A stretch of DNA of 64,000 nucleotides from Notamacropus eugenii (taxonomy: Eukaryota; Chordata; Mammalia; Diprotodontia; Macropodidae), in assembly GCF_028372415.1 (NCBI RefSeq), contig NC_092872.1, positions 392,916,853 to 392,980,852 of the forward strand. Reading direction: 5' to 3'. Under the pieces are notes generated by a model that saw only the letters and a program-made list of their open reading frames with translations, made no database searches and was not told the DNA's origin. Each line of letters opens with the position of its first letter. Position 1 is the stretch's first letter. Shown here piece by piece: positions 32,856 to 44,289 of this stretch. Position numbers and translations under genes: made by a program.

Positions 32856-35632
32856 GTTCTATCAAACAGTTTTCTCTTTATTTCTTTATTTATTTGTTTG
32901 TTTATTTATTTATTTAACTTTTAACATTCATTTTCACAAAATTTTGGGTTCCACATTTTCTCCCCTTTTGTCCCCTCCCCCCACCCCAAAACACCAAGCA
33001 TTATAATTGCCCCTGTCTGTCAATCTGCCTTCTCTTCTATCATCCCTCTCTGTCCTTCTCTCCATCCTATACCCCTTTACCTGTATTTCTTATTTCCTAG
33101 TGGCAAGAACAGTATTCGACAGTTGTTCCTAAAACTTTGAGCTCCAACTTCTTTACCTCCCTCCCTCCCCACCCCTTCCCTTTGGAAGGCAAGCAATTCA
33201 ATATTGGCCAAATCTGTGTAGTTTTGCAAATGACTTCCATAATAGTAGTGTTGTGTAAGGACTAATTATATTTCCCTCCATCCTATCTTGTCCCCCATTA
33301 CTTCTATTCTCCCTTTTGATCCTGTCCCTCCCCATGAGTGTTGACCTCAAATTACTCCCCCCCATGCCCTCCCTTCCATCATCCCCCCCACCCTGCTTAT
33401 CCCCTTATCTCCCACTTTCCTGTATTGTAAGATAGGTTTTCATACCAAAATGAGTGTGCATTTTATTCCTTCCATTAGTGGAATGTGATGAGCGCAAACT
33501 TCATGTTTTTCTCTCACCTCCCCTCTTTTTCCCTTCACTAATAAGTCTTTTGCTTGCCTCTTTTATGAGAGATAATTTGCCCCATTCCATTTCTCCCTTT
33601 CTCCTCCCAATATATTTCTCTCTCACTGCTTGATTTCATTTTTTTAAGATATGATCCCATCCTCTTCAATTCACTCTGTGCACTCTGTCTCTATGTGTGT
33701 GTGCATGTGTGTGTGCATGTTTGTGTATGTGTAATCCCACCCAGTACCCAGATATTGAATAGTTTCAAGAGTTACAAATATTGTCTTTCCATGTAGGAAT
33801 GTAAACAGTTCAACTTTAGTAAAGTCCCTTATGACTTCTCTTTGTTATTTAATTTTTCATGCTTCTCTTCATTCTTGTGTTTGAAAGTCAATTTTTCTTT
33901 TCAGCTCTGGTCTTTTCATCAAGAATGCTTGAAAGTCCTGGATTTCATTGAAAGACCAATTTTTCCCCTGAAGTATTATACTCAGTTTTGCTGGGTAGGT
34001 GATTCTTGGTTTTAGTCCTAGTTCCTTTGACTTCTAGAATATCATATTCCACGCCCTTCAATCCCTTAAAGTAGAGGGTGCTAGATCTTGTGTTATCCTG
34101 ATTGTATTTCCACAATACTTGAATTGTTTCTTTCTAGCTGCTTGCAATATTTTCTCCTTGACCAGGGAACTCTGGAATTTGGCCACAATGTTCCTAGGAG
34201 TTTCTCTTTTTGGATCTCTTTCAGGCAGTGATCTGTGGATTCCTTGAATACTTATTTTGCCCTCTGGTTCTGGAATCTCAGGGCAGTTTTCCTTGATAAT
34301 TTCATGAAAGATGATGTCTAGGCTCTTTTTTTGATCATGGCTTTCAGGTAGGCCCAAAATTTTTAAATTGTCTCTCCTGGATCTATTTTCCAGGTCAGTT
34401 GTTTTTCCAATGAGATATTTCACATTCTCTTCCATTTTTTCATTCTTTTGGTTTTGTTTTGTGATTTCTTGGTTTCTCATAAAGTCATTAGCCTCCATCT
34501 GTTCCATTCTAATTTTGAAAGAACTATTTTCTTCAGTGAGCTTTTGAATTTCCTTTTTCATTTGGCTAATTCTGCTTTTGAAAGCATTCTTCTCCTCATT
34601 GGCTTTTTGAACCTCTTTTGCCAATTGAGTTAGCCTATTTTTCAAGGTGTTATTTTCTTCAGCATTTTTTGGGGTCTCCCTTAGCAGGGTGTTTACTTGG
34701 TTTTCATGCTTTGCTTGCATGTTACTCATTTCTATTACCAGTTTTTCCTTCACCTCTGTAACTTGATTTTCAAAATTTTTTTTGAGCTCTTCCATGGCCT
34801 GAGCCCATTGAGTAGGCTGGGATACAGAAGGCTTGACTTCTGTGTCTTTCCCTGATGGTAAGCATTGTTCTTCCTCATCAGAAAGGAAGGGAGGAAATAC
34901 CTGTTCACCAAGAAAGTAACTTTCTACAGTCTTATTTTTTTTCCCTTTTCTAGGCATTTTCCCAGCCAGTGACTTGACTTCTGAGTGTCCTCTCCACCCC
35001 CACCTCACCTCCATATCCACCCAGCCAGTGCTTGGGGTCTGAGATTCTAATGCTGCTTCCCAGCCTCAGGGCTTTGGGCGGGGACAGGGCTGCTATTCAG
35101 TGTGAGATTAAGTTTTGGTGCTCAGGTGGGGGCAGGGCCACCACTCAGGGCTCTGTTCCTTCAGGCGGTTTATGCAGAGACCTTCAACAATGGATCCCAG
35201 CTCCTGCTTGCTTGGGGAGCCCTGATCTGCTCCCTCTTCCACTGCTGCCTCCTGAGGGGACCTGAACTATGGGGGCACCCTACAGCCCTCTCGACCCACC
35301 AAAGAGGCCCTCTCACTGACCCTTGTCACCTGTGGGTGGGGGACCTGCGCGGCCACTGGAGATTCAGTCTCTGAAGCCTGCTCAGATCTGCTCCTATCTG
35401 TGCCGCACCACTGAGGCAGGGTTGGGCTCTGCTACAGGTCAGGGGCATGAGGAACCTTTTGCAAGAGGTTTTCAGGCTCTCTGGAGAAGAAATCTCCTCT
35501 GCTCCATTGTTCTGTGGCTTCTGCTGCTCCAGAATTCACCGGTGGTTCTTTTTTTACAGATATTTTATGGGCAGTGGGTTCAGAGGTAGTGTATGTGTGT
35601 CTTTCTACTCCACCATCTTGGCTCTGCCCCCC
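32855..35632 (-). mobile_element. HAL1 copy F, full length and best preserved
   Basis: The minus strand has the 5' end (GGGGGGCAGAGCCAAGATGG at 35632), a 5' UTR of about 670 bp, ORF1 (34957-33857), a purine-rich 3' region with a (TG)n-derived tract at about 33694-33732, and the L1-like end near 32930. A tail of AAATA/AAACA units follows (about 32876-32917). Beyond the tail lie about 21 bp of unrelated sequence (32855-32875) before the flanking duplication AATATTTTTTTT (32842 and 35634). There is no ORF2. The total of about 2.78 kb matches a complete HAL1. Confidence 0.9.
33857..34957 (-). pseudogene. HAL1-F ORF1, nearly intact (366-codon footprint)
   Basis: This is the longest LINE frame in the window; the open part is 35020-34058. 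Order: basic N-terminus MPRKGKKNKTVESYFLGEQ (residues 1-19), acidic linker, coiled coil (about 50-190, long heptads ending MEANDFMRNQEI), RRM-like domain (about 195-250, NLKILGLPESHDQKK) and C-terminal domain (from about 270, ARKKQFKYCGNTIRITQDLA). The reading frame has no visible indel over 367 codons, but three stops fall in the last 70 or so: TGA for CGA after STLRD, TAG for CAG after WNMIF, and TGA for TCA just before REA. The last two are shared with copy A. The product would bind RNA as a trimer but lack half of its C-terminal domain. Confidence 0.9.
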
Positions 35633-35945
35633 AAATATTTTTTTTCCTGGATGACTTTCAAAATGTGGAAAAAGTAAAAACTGTAATTTCAAATTGTAGA
35701 TAGAGATAAAAAAGGAAATGCTATCTTTTATATTCCTTTAAGAATGCCACTAACAATAAAATCCCAAGTTCACTGTTAGGGTTTCAACCTATTATTTTAT
35801 CTTGGAGGAAAATAAGAGTTGAAGTGACTTCCCTAATGTCAAGTAATAGTAGTAGAGTTAGAAGCAGAACTGTGGTTTCCTGACTTTGCATTCGACTGTA
35901 TTATTTTCTTTCAGTCTTATAGCTTTACCTTCCTAATTCATTTTC
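35633..35945. other. Flank with a degraded minus-strand SINE
   Basis: At about 35805-35925 the plus strand reads 'gttgaagtgacttccctaat', 'gtagagttagaagcagaact' and 'gtggtttcctgactttg', the reverse complement of a MIR/Mar SINE. The rest is unassigned. Confidence 0.5.
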
Positions 35946-35949
35946 CCCT

Positions 35950-37640
35950 TTTTCTATATAAAATATTCATTTATTTTCACAAACTTTTATTATCTCTCCC
36001 TTCCATTGTCTCCCTACCTCCCAACTGATCAATAATACTTATTTAAAATTTATCACCAAAAATGCATAGTCTCCCTGGCAAAACAAATTATCACATTGAT
36101 CCTATTTAAAAATCCAAGTTTCGTTATAGATTTAAAGTCCATCACTTCTCTGTCAGGAGATAAATGGAATGATTCATCTTCAGTCCCCTGCACTCATGTT
36201 TTATTGTTGCCCTGATCAGAGTTCTAAAGCTTCTTAAAGATTTATTGTTTATTCTCTATAATGTTGTCAAAATGTAATTTCTTCTCCTAGGTCTTCTCAC
36301 TTTACTCTGCTTCAGGTCAAAATGATCTTCCAAGTTCCTTTGAAATTGTTGAATTTGTCATTTCTTACATCCATACACCATCATTTGTTTGTGGTTATTC
36401 ACCTTAGATGAAAGTTTCTTGGCTACTACAAATAAAGAGTTGTTATAAACACACTTGGCTTGCTTTCTTTGAGACAGCTAAAAGGAGTACCAGGCCTGGA
36501 GTCAGGAAGACATGAATTTAAATCTGATCTCAGTCACCTACTAGTTGTAAAACCATGGGTTACTCACATAACCACTATTTACCTCAATTTCTTCAACTGT
36601 AAAATGGGGGTAATAACAGTACCTACCTCACAGGATGATTATGAAAATCAAACTGGATAATGTTTGTATTGTACTTAACATAAAAATGTTATTATTTTTT
36701 CCCTTTCCCTTTTTTCATGTGTTTGGGGTAGGCCTAGTAATGGTATAGTTGGATCAAAGGACTTCTAAAATATAACTTTATAGACATAGTTCCAAATTGC
36801 TTTTCAGAATGGATAGAGCAATGTCCATCTCTACCGTTAGGTTGTCCATTTCCCTGAAGCTATTCTAATATTTTTCATTTTCTTGTTTTTGTCACTTTTT
36901 TTCTTTTAAAATTTGGTTGGTATGTCATAGTATGAGTTTCTGTAATTATTAGTGATTTGAAGAAAATTTACATATGGTTACTGACAGCTTAGATTTCTTC
37001 CTTTGAAAATTGCCATTTGATATCCTTCTTGCATGTGTCTCCTGGGCAATGACTCAGTCTTATAAATTTGATTTAATTATTTATTTATCTGAGATATGAG
37101 ACCTTTTTCAAAGAATCTCATTATAAAAAATGTTTTACCATTAACTATATCCCCTTGTAATTTTAATCACATTCATTTTTGTTCAAAATATTGCACTTTT
37201 TAAAAATTAAGATTATCCATTTCAAATTCTGTGATCCAATCATTTGTTGAGAAATGAATTCTTCTTCTACCCATCAGAATAGCTTCCTTGCTCCTCTTTA
37301 GCTTATGATATCACTTTTCATATATAAATAATGTATCTATTTGGAATTTATATTTTTATACAGTGTGAAAAGTTGGTCTACTCATTTTTGGCTATCTGTC
37401 TTCCAGATTTTTTAGCAATTTTTGTCACAGAGCAAGTTTTTCTCCAGTAATGGAAGTCTCCAGGTTTATTGACCACTATGCTCTTCTGGTCATATGTTTC
37501 TATATGTTGTGCATTCTCTTTTCTTCCCTCTTGATTTTATAGCCTTCTTTATTCCCATTTTTTTAATTTTCTCATTATTTTACTCAAATAATGTCACCAG
37601 TCAATACATTGTTTTACTTTCTCACATATTCCTTCCTTCT
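35950..37640 (-). mobile_element. Old L1 3' end, split by a SINE
   Basis: Minus-strand L1 with 3' UTR from about 35950 and an ORF2 C-terminal region to about 37640. The plus-strand text 'tagacatagttccaaattgc', 'ttcagaatgg', 'gatttcttcctttgaaaatt' and 'ccagattttttagc' lines up with the same positions in the L1s at 13.9, 18.1 and 42.4 kb, but at much higher divergence. A SINE occupies 36475-36690. Confidence 0.7.
36475..36690 (+). mobile_element. CORE-SINE inserted in old L1
   Basis: 'gagtaccaggcctggagtca', 'ggaagacatgaatttaaatc', 'ctcaatttcttcaactgtaa', 'gtacctacctcacaggatg' and 'gtattgtacttaacataaaa' form a complete CORE-SINE in plus orientation. Confidence 0.8.
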
Positions 37641-40600
37641 TTTCCTTCCTTAACTAAATAATTTAAGGAAATAAAATTATTTCTCTGGTTTGTCATAATA
37701 TATTCACAAGGCAAAGTTGTAGCCTAAAGAAATTTTAAAAATGGGTAAGGTCAAGCCACTCAATAATGAATTGCAGGAAGAAAAGAAAATGTATGGAACT
37801 TCTGATTATTTTCCCAGGAATTTACAGCCCTAATTTTGATTTGAAGTTTTGCCTGAGGACAGACTATAGTTTGTTCATGAATGACTGTGGTGGAGGGTGA
37901 ATGAGTTCACTCTGAATTTTTCCTCTAAATATAAATATATACATCCTTTGTTTGGCTACAGCTTCCCCTGAGTTAGATATAATAAGAAGGAAATAGTTCA
38001 GAAAAATAAAGCAGAAAGCTAGAGAGAAGATGAAAAGGTAGCTAATGCTTTCACCTATAAGTTACATTTTTTTTCACAAAATGCATCTGCATTAAATGCA
38101 GATGTTGCTTGATCTAAGTATATCACAGAAAATATGTTCTCAATCTCCCTCCATAATTCTCCTTAGGAATAAGAAATAATGATTTGACCACCAAATTATG
38201 GATATATCACAAAAAAGCTCAAAACATCTCCAGTTTTATCTTTCTATAGCCTTCATTATAAATTTGTCTTAATAATTCTTCTATTATCCACTTTATTGCT
38301 GTGCTAGTCTCATTATATATGCAGTGGGCAATATCTTTGACTTGAGGAAGAAAAGGTATATCTAATTTTCTCTTCCTGAAACCAATTGTCAACAAGATTT
38401 TCTATTATCTGACTTTTACAAGCAGTGTGACCAAAGACAAGTCATTGAAACTCTCTGAATTCCAGCTTATTCATAATAACATTTTGAGGACCTACGTCAG
38501 AGGGTGGTTATGAGGTTCAAAAATATAATATCTGCAAAGGATTCTGCAGAACCCAAAGTGCTCTATTTCAATTGTTGTTGGTGCTGCTTTTGGTCATTAA
38601 TGACAGACGTAAAACCAGCTTAATGTCTGCAAGTTATAAAAGGAGACTAAAATTACTATAACATTTTTATGCCCAGCCATTATGAGGATGATCATCAAAA
38701 GTGAGGAAGAATTCATAATAAAAAGTTCAATTTAGGAGATCAACAAAGAATTCTATGAGTACAAAAAAAGCAAGGAGAACTCATTCATGCCAAGTACAGA
38801 ATCGTATCTAAGAGCATCGATTCTTCCTATACAGAGGTCAGTAACTATTCCTATTTGATAAATTAGGAAATATGTACAAAATAAAATAGTCAACATTAAA
38901 AATTACTAGTAACAAAGTCAAGGCTTAATTCTAGAGAGCTTGTCACGCAGACACCATTCTGAATGACTAAACCTGAGCTGTCTTCTGATCATGTTCTTTT
39001 GAGTTTTTAATGTAAGTATATAAACTTTCTCCCATGATTGTAGTTCAGTTCCCTGAGTCAGCGAGAATGGAAGTTTTCCTACAAATTCCATCTTGATTAT
39101 TATATTTAGCCTAAATTTTATTGCCAATTTTTGCCTAAATGAATTATGAATGAACTTTGTGAAAGATGATGGAATGCTATCCTTGGATTGCAACCCAGTT
39201 CTCATCCCAAATTCGTTTTATCAACAACAAAGAAAATGCTAACTATCTTACTGAGAGCTACATGAGTTTTAAAGATTTAATATGCTTTCAGTTAAGACAG
39301 CCACTTGGATTCTGTGCCAAAAGGGAAAGGGAAAAATATCCTCTGCAACATAGGTTTTGAACAAAAAGCTTTCAACACATTTTCAAAAGAAAGTGAAAAG
39401 GCTTTCAAAGTCACATCATGACATTTTGACAGTAATATCCCGGGACACCAACTGTACCTAGATCAAAATAAGCATGAAGAAGATCCTTAGGTTTAGGTAG
39501 TGAGTTTTATTTGCTTCAACTTTTAATGAAAAAGTTTTTAAATCCATAGTAATAGAATAGAGGTCTCTAACAGAAATGATTCACACTGGTTTAAGAAATG
39601 CAAATTTAAAAAACAAATCAAAATGTATCATTCACTTGAAAGGGAAAGCTTTGATTTCCAGTATTGATAGAATTCAAAGCTGATCTCTGTTATTTATGAT
39701 GGAATACTATATTCAAAGCTTTGAGGAATATTTTACAACGAAAAATATAATATCCCCTATTCAAAAATATTATAATCTAGTAGGTGAGGAAAAGACATCT
39801 ACACAAACAACTTTGATTATATGTGTGTGTGCAAGCACGCACACACACATATTATATACATAAAATTAAGTGCCATAAAGAGACGTATAAAACATATTGG
39901 GAGTTAAAAAAGACGAAGGACACAAGGAGATTGTATGTGCAAAAGTGTATACAGGACAAAAGGATCAGAGGAGGTTTTAACTGATTAGCTGTCCTTGATG
40001 ATTATCAATTCACAAGGAGTTATTTTCTATTTGTTGCAAGGAGGTGGAATATAAAACATTCACCGCAGTCCCACTTTACTCTAATCTTAACAAATCAGAT
40101 CTCATGAAAGAAACTCTAAGTCTGAATTGATAAGGCAACTAGTTTCCAATAATTCATAGAGCTGACCCTTCTGAGATGCAAATATAATTAGTAGATCTTC
40201 TGAGTTTGTTCCCTCATCACTCAATCTCTGAGCTCTATTGAGGCCACCAAAACAGTATGTGGTAACAGTGCTATCAGGTATAAAACTTATTATACTTCCT
40301 CTTTTTTTTTGTTTTTGGACAAAGAAGTCTTCATAATCTAGGTTAATGGATGGTATATTAACATGGAGACAAGGAAGGTAAACTAATTTCATTATATTTA
40401 CTGAATATTTGAGTGCCTTATTTCTTTAATTACTCTTAAAGCTTATATTTTTGAAATTTTTTTATTCATTTTGTTAAGTATTTCCCAATTACATGTAAAA
40501 CTTTTAGCAATCTTTTTTAAAACTTTTAAGTACTGGATGTTCTCTCTGCATCCTGTGAATATTCTTTCCTTGGTAAGGCCCAGGCTGATATTCTTGATTT

Positions 40601-40980
40601 ATGGAATTCCTTTTTTTCCTCACATATTTGGGTATTGATACCATACTACATATTTCTTTAAATATCCATATGCTTGCTAGTCCTCCTTGAGACTTCTTTC
40701 TCTGGAAATCAAAATTATCTCTTTCCTCAGTACAGTGCAAGCAATAAAGCATCATTTTCTGAGAAAAAAATAATGTTCTTTTCTGAGAAAAGTACCTCAA
40801 GTTAAATAGATCACTGACCTTTAAAAAATTTTGATATAGAGACTTAGATAGTACTATGATAGTTTTGGTGGAACACTATGCATGTAGAGTTTTATGACTT
40901 AAAAAACATTTCAAGGACCAAACACCATTTGAGATATACCTTGAAGAGTGGGTAAAATTTCAGCCAAAAGAAATGAGTGG
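37641..40980. other. Largely unassigned stretch
   Basis: No gene recognised. It contains a CORE-SINE (38395-38590), a GT/CA run at about 39822-39849, and a short L1-like 3' end at about 40450-40535 ('gtatttcccaattacatgta'). The frames of 95-98 codons on the minus strand (39205-38918, 40392-40102, 40800-40504) have no recognised domain. Confidence 0.5.
38395..38590 (+). mobile_element. CORE-SINE, diverged
   Basis: 'aagcagtgtgaccaaagaca', 'gtcattgaaactctctgaat', 'gtggttatgaggttcaaaa' and 'ctgcaaagg...gtgctct' follow the CORE-SINE order. The 5' head is missing or unrecognisable. Confidence 0.6.
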
Positions 40981-40982
40981 AT

Positions 40983-40995
40983 TCTCTCTCTCTCT

Positions 40996-41081
<86 letters not shown>
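40983..41081. repeat. (CT)n/(GA)n tract with a short (TG)n
   Basis: About 40 CT units with a few interruptions, ending in five TG units. It is a polypurine-polypyrimidine mirror repeat that could form triplex DNA. The long minus-strand frame with Arg-Glu repeats is an artefact of this tract. Confidence 0.95.
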
Positions 41082-41084
41082 AAA

Positions 41085-41300
41085 GCAACATTAATTGAGG
41101 AAAAGCTAAACAAATTGTGGTACATGAATATGAAGTATTATTACTGTGACAAAAGAAAGGATGCATGTGAAGAATATGAAGTACAAGGAAAATCATATAA
41201 ATTGATATGGAGTGAAGTATAACAGAAAAAATATCTAAGCAATTGGTACAAGAGAAGTAAAAGATGGAACAATGTACACTCAAAATAACAAATAGAACCA
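41085..41300 (+). mobile_element. Short L1 ORF2 C-terminal fragment
   Basis: The plus-strand frame gives LWYMNMKYYYCDKRKDACEE, resembling the L1 ORF2 end 'WYMNxMEYYxAIRNxE'. Only this short part is secure. The sequence up to 41730 may be its 3' UTR. Confidence 0.5.
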
Positions 41301-41737
41301 CTTGGGAAATTATATAGAATATGTCATTTGGTGTAATGTTAAATAAACAGAGATACACTTAATGTAAGTTTATTGAATTGATAGATAAATGAAAAACTGC
41401 ATGACAAAAAGAGTTATTTGTTTGGTTTTAAATAAAAGCAATTTCGGTACATGACTGAAATGAACAACTTTTTAATCACTTTACTGTGAAATTATAATCT
41501 TTTAGACAAATAGATGAATGAAACAAAGACAGAAAAATAACGTGACAGAAAAAATGGGCACCATATTTAAATCACTCTGTACTAAATGAGAAAGTGTTGT
41601 ATTTTAAATAGAAAAGAAAATTTTAAATTTTGCTCATACATTTTGTTTCTCCTGTTTTAAGGCCCAGTTTCAGCGACTATAACATTTGAATTATAGCATT
41701 TGGATTGCTTCATTTTTTTTCTGACTTAATAGTATTT

Positions 41738-44285
41738 TTTTTCAATTACATGTAAAGATAATTTTCAACATTATCTTTCATAGGATCATGAGTTCTGAAT
41801 TTTTTCTCCCTTTCTCCTTTCCCAGTCCTCTCCCAAAGACAATAAGCAATCTGATATAGGTTATTCATGGACATTAAATTAAATGTATTTCCACATTAGT
41901 CATGCTATTAAAAAAACAGAACAAAAGGGGAAAAAATCAAGAGAAAATTTTTAAAAAGGAAAAAAGGAAAAATAGTACAATTTGATCTACATTCAGTCTT
42001 CATAGGTCTTTCTCTACATGTGGATGACATTTTCCATCATGAGTCTTTTGGAATTGTCCTAGGTCACTGTTATCACTGAGAAGAGCTAAGTCTATCATAG
42101 TTGATTATCACACAATGTTGCTGTTACTGTGCACAATATTCTCCTGGTTCTGCTCACTTCATTCGGTACCAATTCATGTAAGTCTTTCCAGGTTTTTTTT
42201 CTGAAATCTACCTGCTCATCACGTCTTATAGCACAGTAGTGTTCTATTATATTGTTTTGCCACAATTTACCCAGTCATTTCTAAGTTAATGGGCATCTCC
42301 TTGATTTCCAATGTTTTGTCACCACATACGCACACAAAAAAAGGTGTTATAAATACTTTTGCATATATGGGTCCTTTTCCCTTTTTTATGACGTCTATGG
42401 GATACAAACCCAGTAGTGGTACTGCTGGATCACAGGGTAAGTATACTTTTATACCATTTGGGCATAGTTCCAAATTACTCTGCAAAATGGTTGGATCAGT
42501 TCACAACTTCATAAATAATTCATTGGCATCCCAGTTTTCCCACATCTTCTCCAACATTTATCATCTTCCTTTTCTTTCATATTAGCCAGTCTTATAGGTG
42601 TGAAGTGGTACCTCAGACTTCTTTTACTTTGCACCTTGCTGATCAATAGTGCTTTATAGTACTTTGCATATGATTATAAATAGCTTAAATTTCTTCCTCT
42701 AAAAAGTGTTTATTCATATCTTCTGACCAATTTATCAATTGGGAAATGACTTGCATTATCAATAAATTTGACTCAATTTTCCACATATTTTAGAACTAAG
42801 ACCTTTAGCAGAAACACTGGCAGTAAAAAATTGTTTACCAGCTTTCTGCTTTTCTTCTAATCTTGGTTGCATTGGTTTTCTTTGTGCAAAAACTTTTTAA
42901 CATTTTGAAATCAAAATGAACCACTTTGCATTTGAAAATGTTCTCTGTCTCTTGTTTGTTCATAAATTCTTTTAACTTCTCCATAGATCTAATAGGTAAC
43001 CTACTCCATGCTTTCCTACTTTGTTATGGTATCACCATTTATTTATAACTCATGAACCCGTTTTGACCTTGTGTTATTATAGGGTATGAGATGTTGGTGT
43101 GCGCCTAGTTTCTGTCACACTATTTTCCTGTTTTCTCAGTATTTTTGTCAAATAGTGACTTTTTAATCCCAGAAGCTGGATTTTTTGGGTTTATAAAACA
43201 GTAATTTACTATAGTCATCTTGTGTACCTAGCCTATTCCACTGATTCACTATTCTATTTCTTAGCTAGTACCAAGCAGTTTCATGGATTACTGCTTTATA
43301 ATACAGTTTTAGATCTGGTACAACTAGTCTAGCTTCCTTTGTATTTTTTCCTCTAATTCCCTTGACATTGTTCTTCTTTTGTTCTTTCAGATGAATTATG
43401 TTATTATTTTTCAACTCTATCACATAATTTCTTTGGTAATTTAATTGATATGGCACTTTAAAAGTAAACTAATTTAGGTAGAACTGTAATTTTTAATCAT
43501 ATTAGTTCAGCCTTCCTATGAGCCATTTATATTTTTTCCAGTTGTATAGATCTTACTTTATTTGTGCAAAGTGTTTTGTGATTGTGTTCATAAGGCTTCT
43601 GGGTTTGTTTTTGCAATTAGATTCTCAAATATTTTATATTGTCTATAATTATTCCAAATGGAACTTTTCTTTCTATCTCTCTTTGCTGGGCTTTGTTAGT
43701 ATTATATAAAAATGCCAGTGATTTATGTGGATCTATCTTATATCCTTCAACTTTGCTAAAGTTGCTAATTATTTCAAAGATGTTTCAGTTGATTCTCTAG
43801 GATTTGCTAAGTATACCACCATATCTTAAGTAAAGAGTAATAGTTAAGTTTCTTCATTTCCTATTTGAATTCCTTCCACTTTTTTGTCTTCTCTTATTGT
43901 TAAAGTGAATATTTCTAGTGCCACATTGAATTATATTGGTGATAATGGACATCCTTGTTTCACCCCTGATCTTATTGGGAAAGTTTCTAGCATATCTCCA
44001 TTACATATAATGTTTAGTGATGGTTTTAGATAGATACTACTTGCAATTTTAATGAAAAATCCATTTATTCCTATGTTCTCTAATCTCCTAATAGGAAAGA
44101 GTGCCATATATTTTCAAAGGCTTTTTGTTCATCTATTGGGATAATCATGTTATTTCTGTTAGTTTTGCTATTGATATTGACAATTATGCTGATAACTTTC
44201 CTAACATTGAACCAGCCATGCATTCCTGCTGTAAATACCACGTGATCATAGTATATTATCCTGGTGATATAGAATTTTTCTTAAA
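41738..44285 (-). mobile_element. L1 3' half, head-to-head with the next L1
   Basis: The minus strand has tail and 3' UTR (41738-42200), the ORF2 C-terminus (42485-42267, VYLPCDPAVPLLGLYPIDVI), the middle part (43456-43265, PDLKLYYKAVIHETAWY) and part of the reverse transcriptase region up to about 44285. Frameshifts separate the parts. At 44285 it meets a plus-strand L1, so the 5' part is missing here. A minus-strand L1 5' UTR/ORF1 start appears later at 48262-48465 and 55146-55660 and may or may not belong to it. Confidence 0.8.
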
Positions 44286-44289
44286 AAAT

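Noticed and set aside
34058-35020. 320-codon frame as a possible host gene
   Set aside because: The coiled coil, RRM-like and C-terminal motifs are those of L1 ORF1p, and the same protein text recurs at 2.9, 12.8, 27.8 and 31.4 kb. It lies in a HAL1 with a tail and target duplication.
40892-41358. Arg-Glu repeat protein frames
   Set aside because: They are encoded entirely by the (GA)n strand of the microsatellite.
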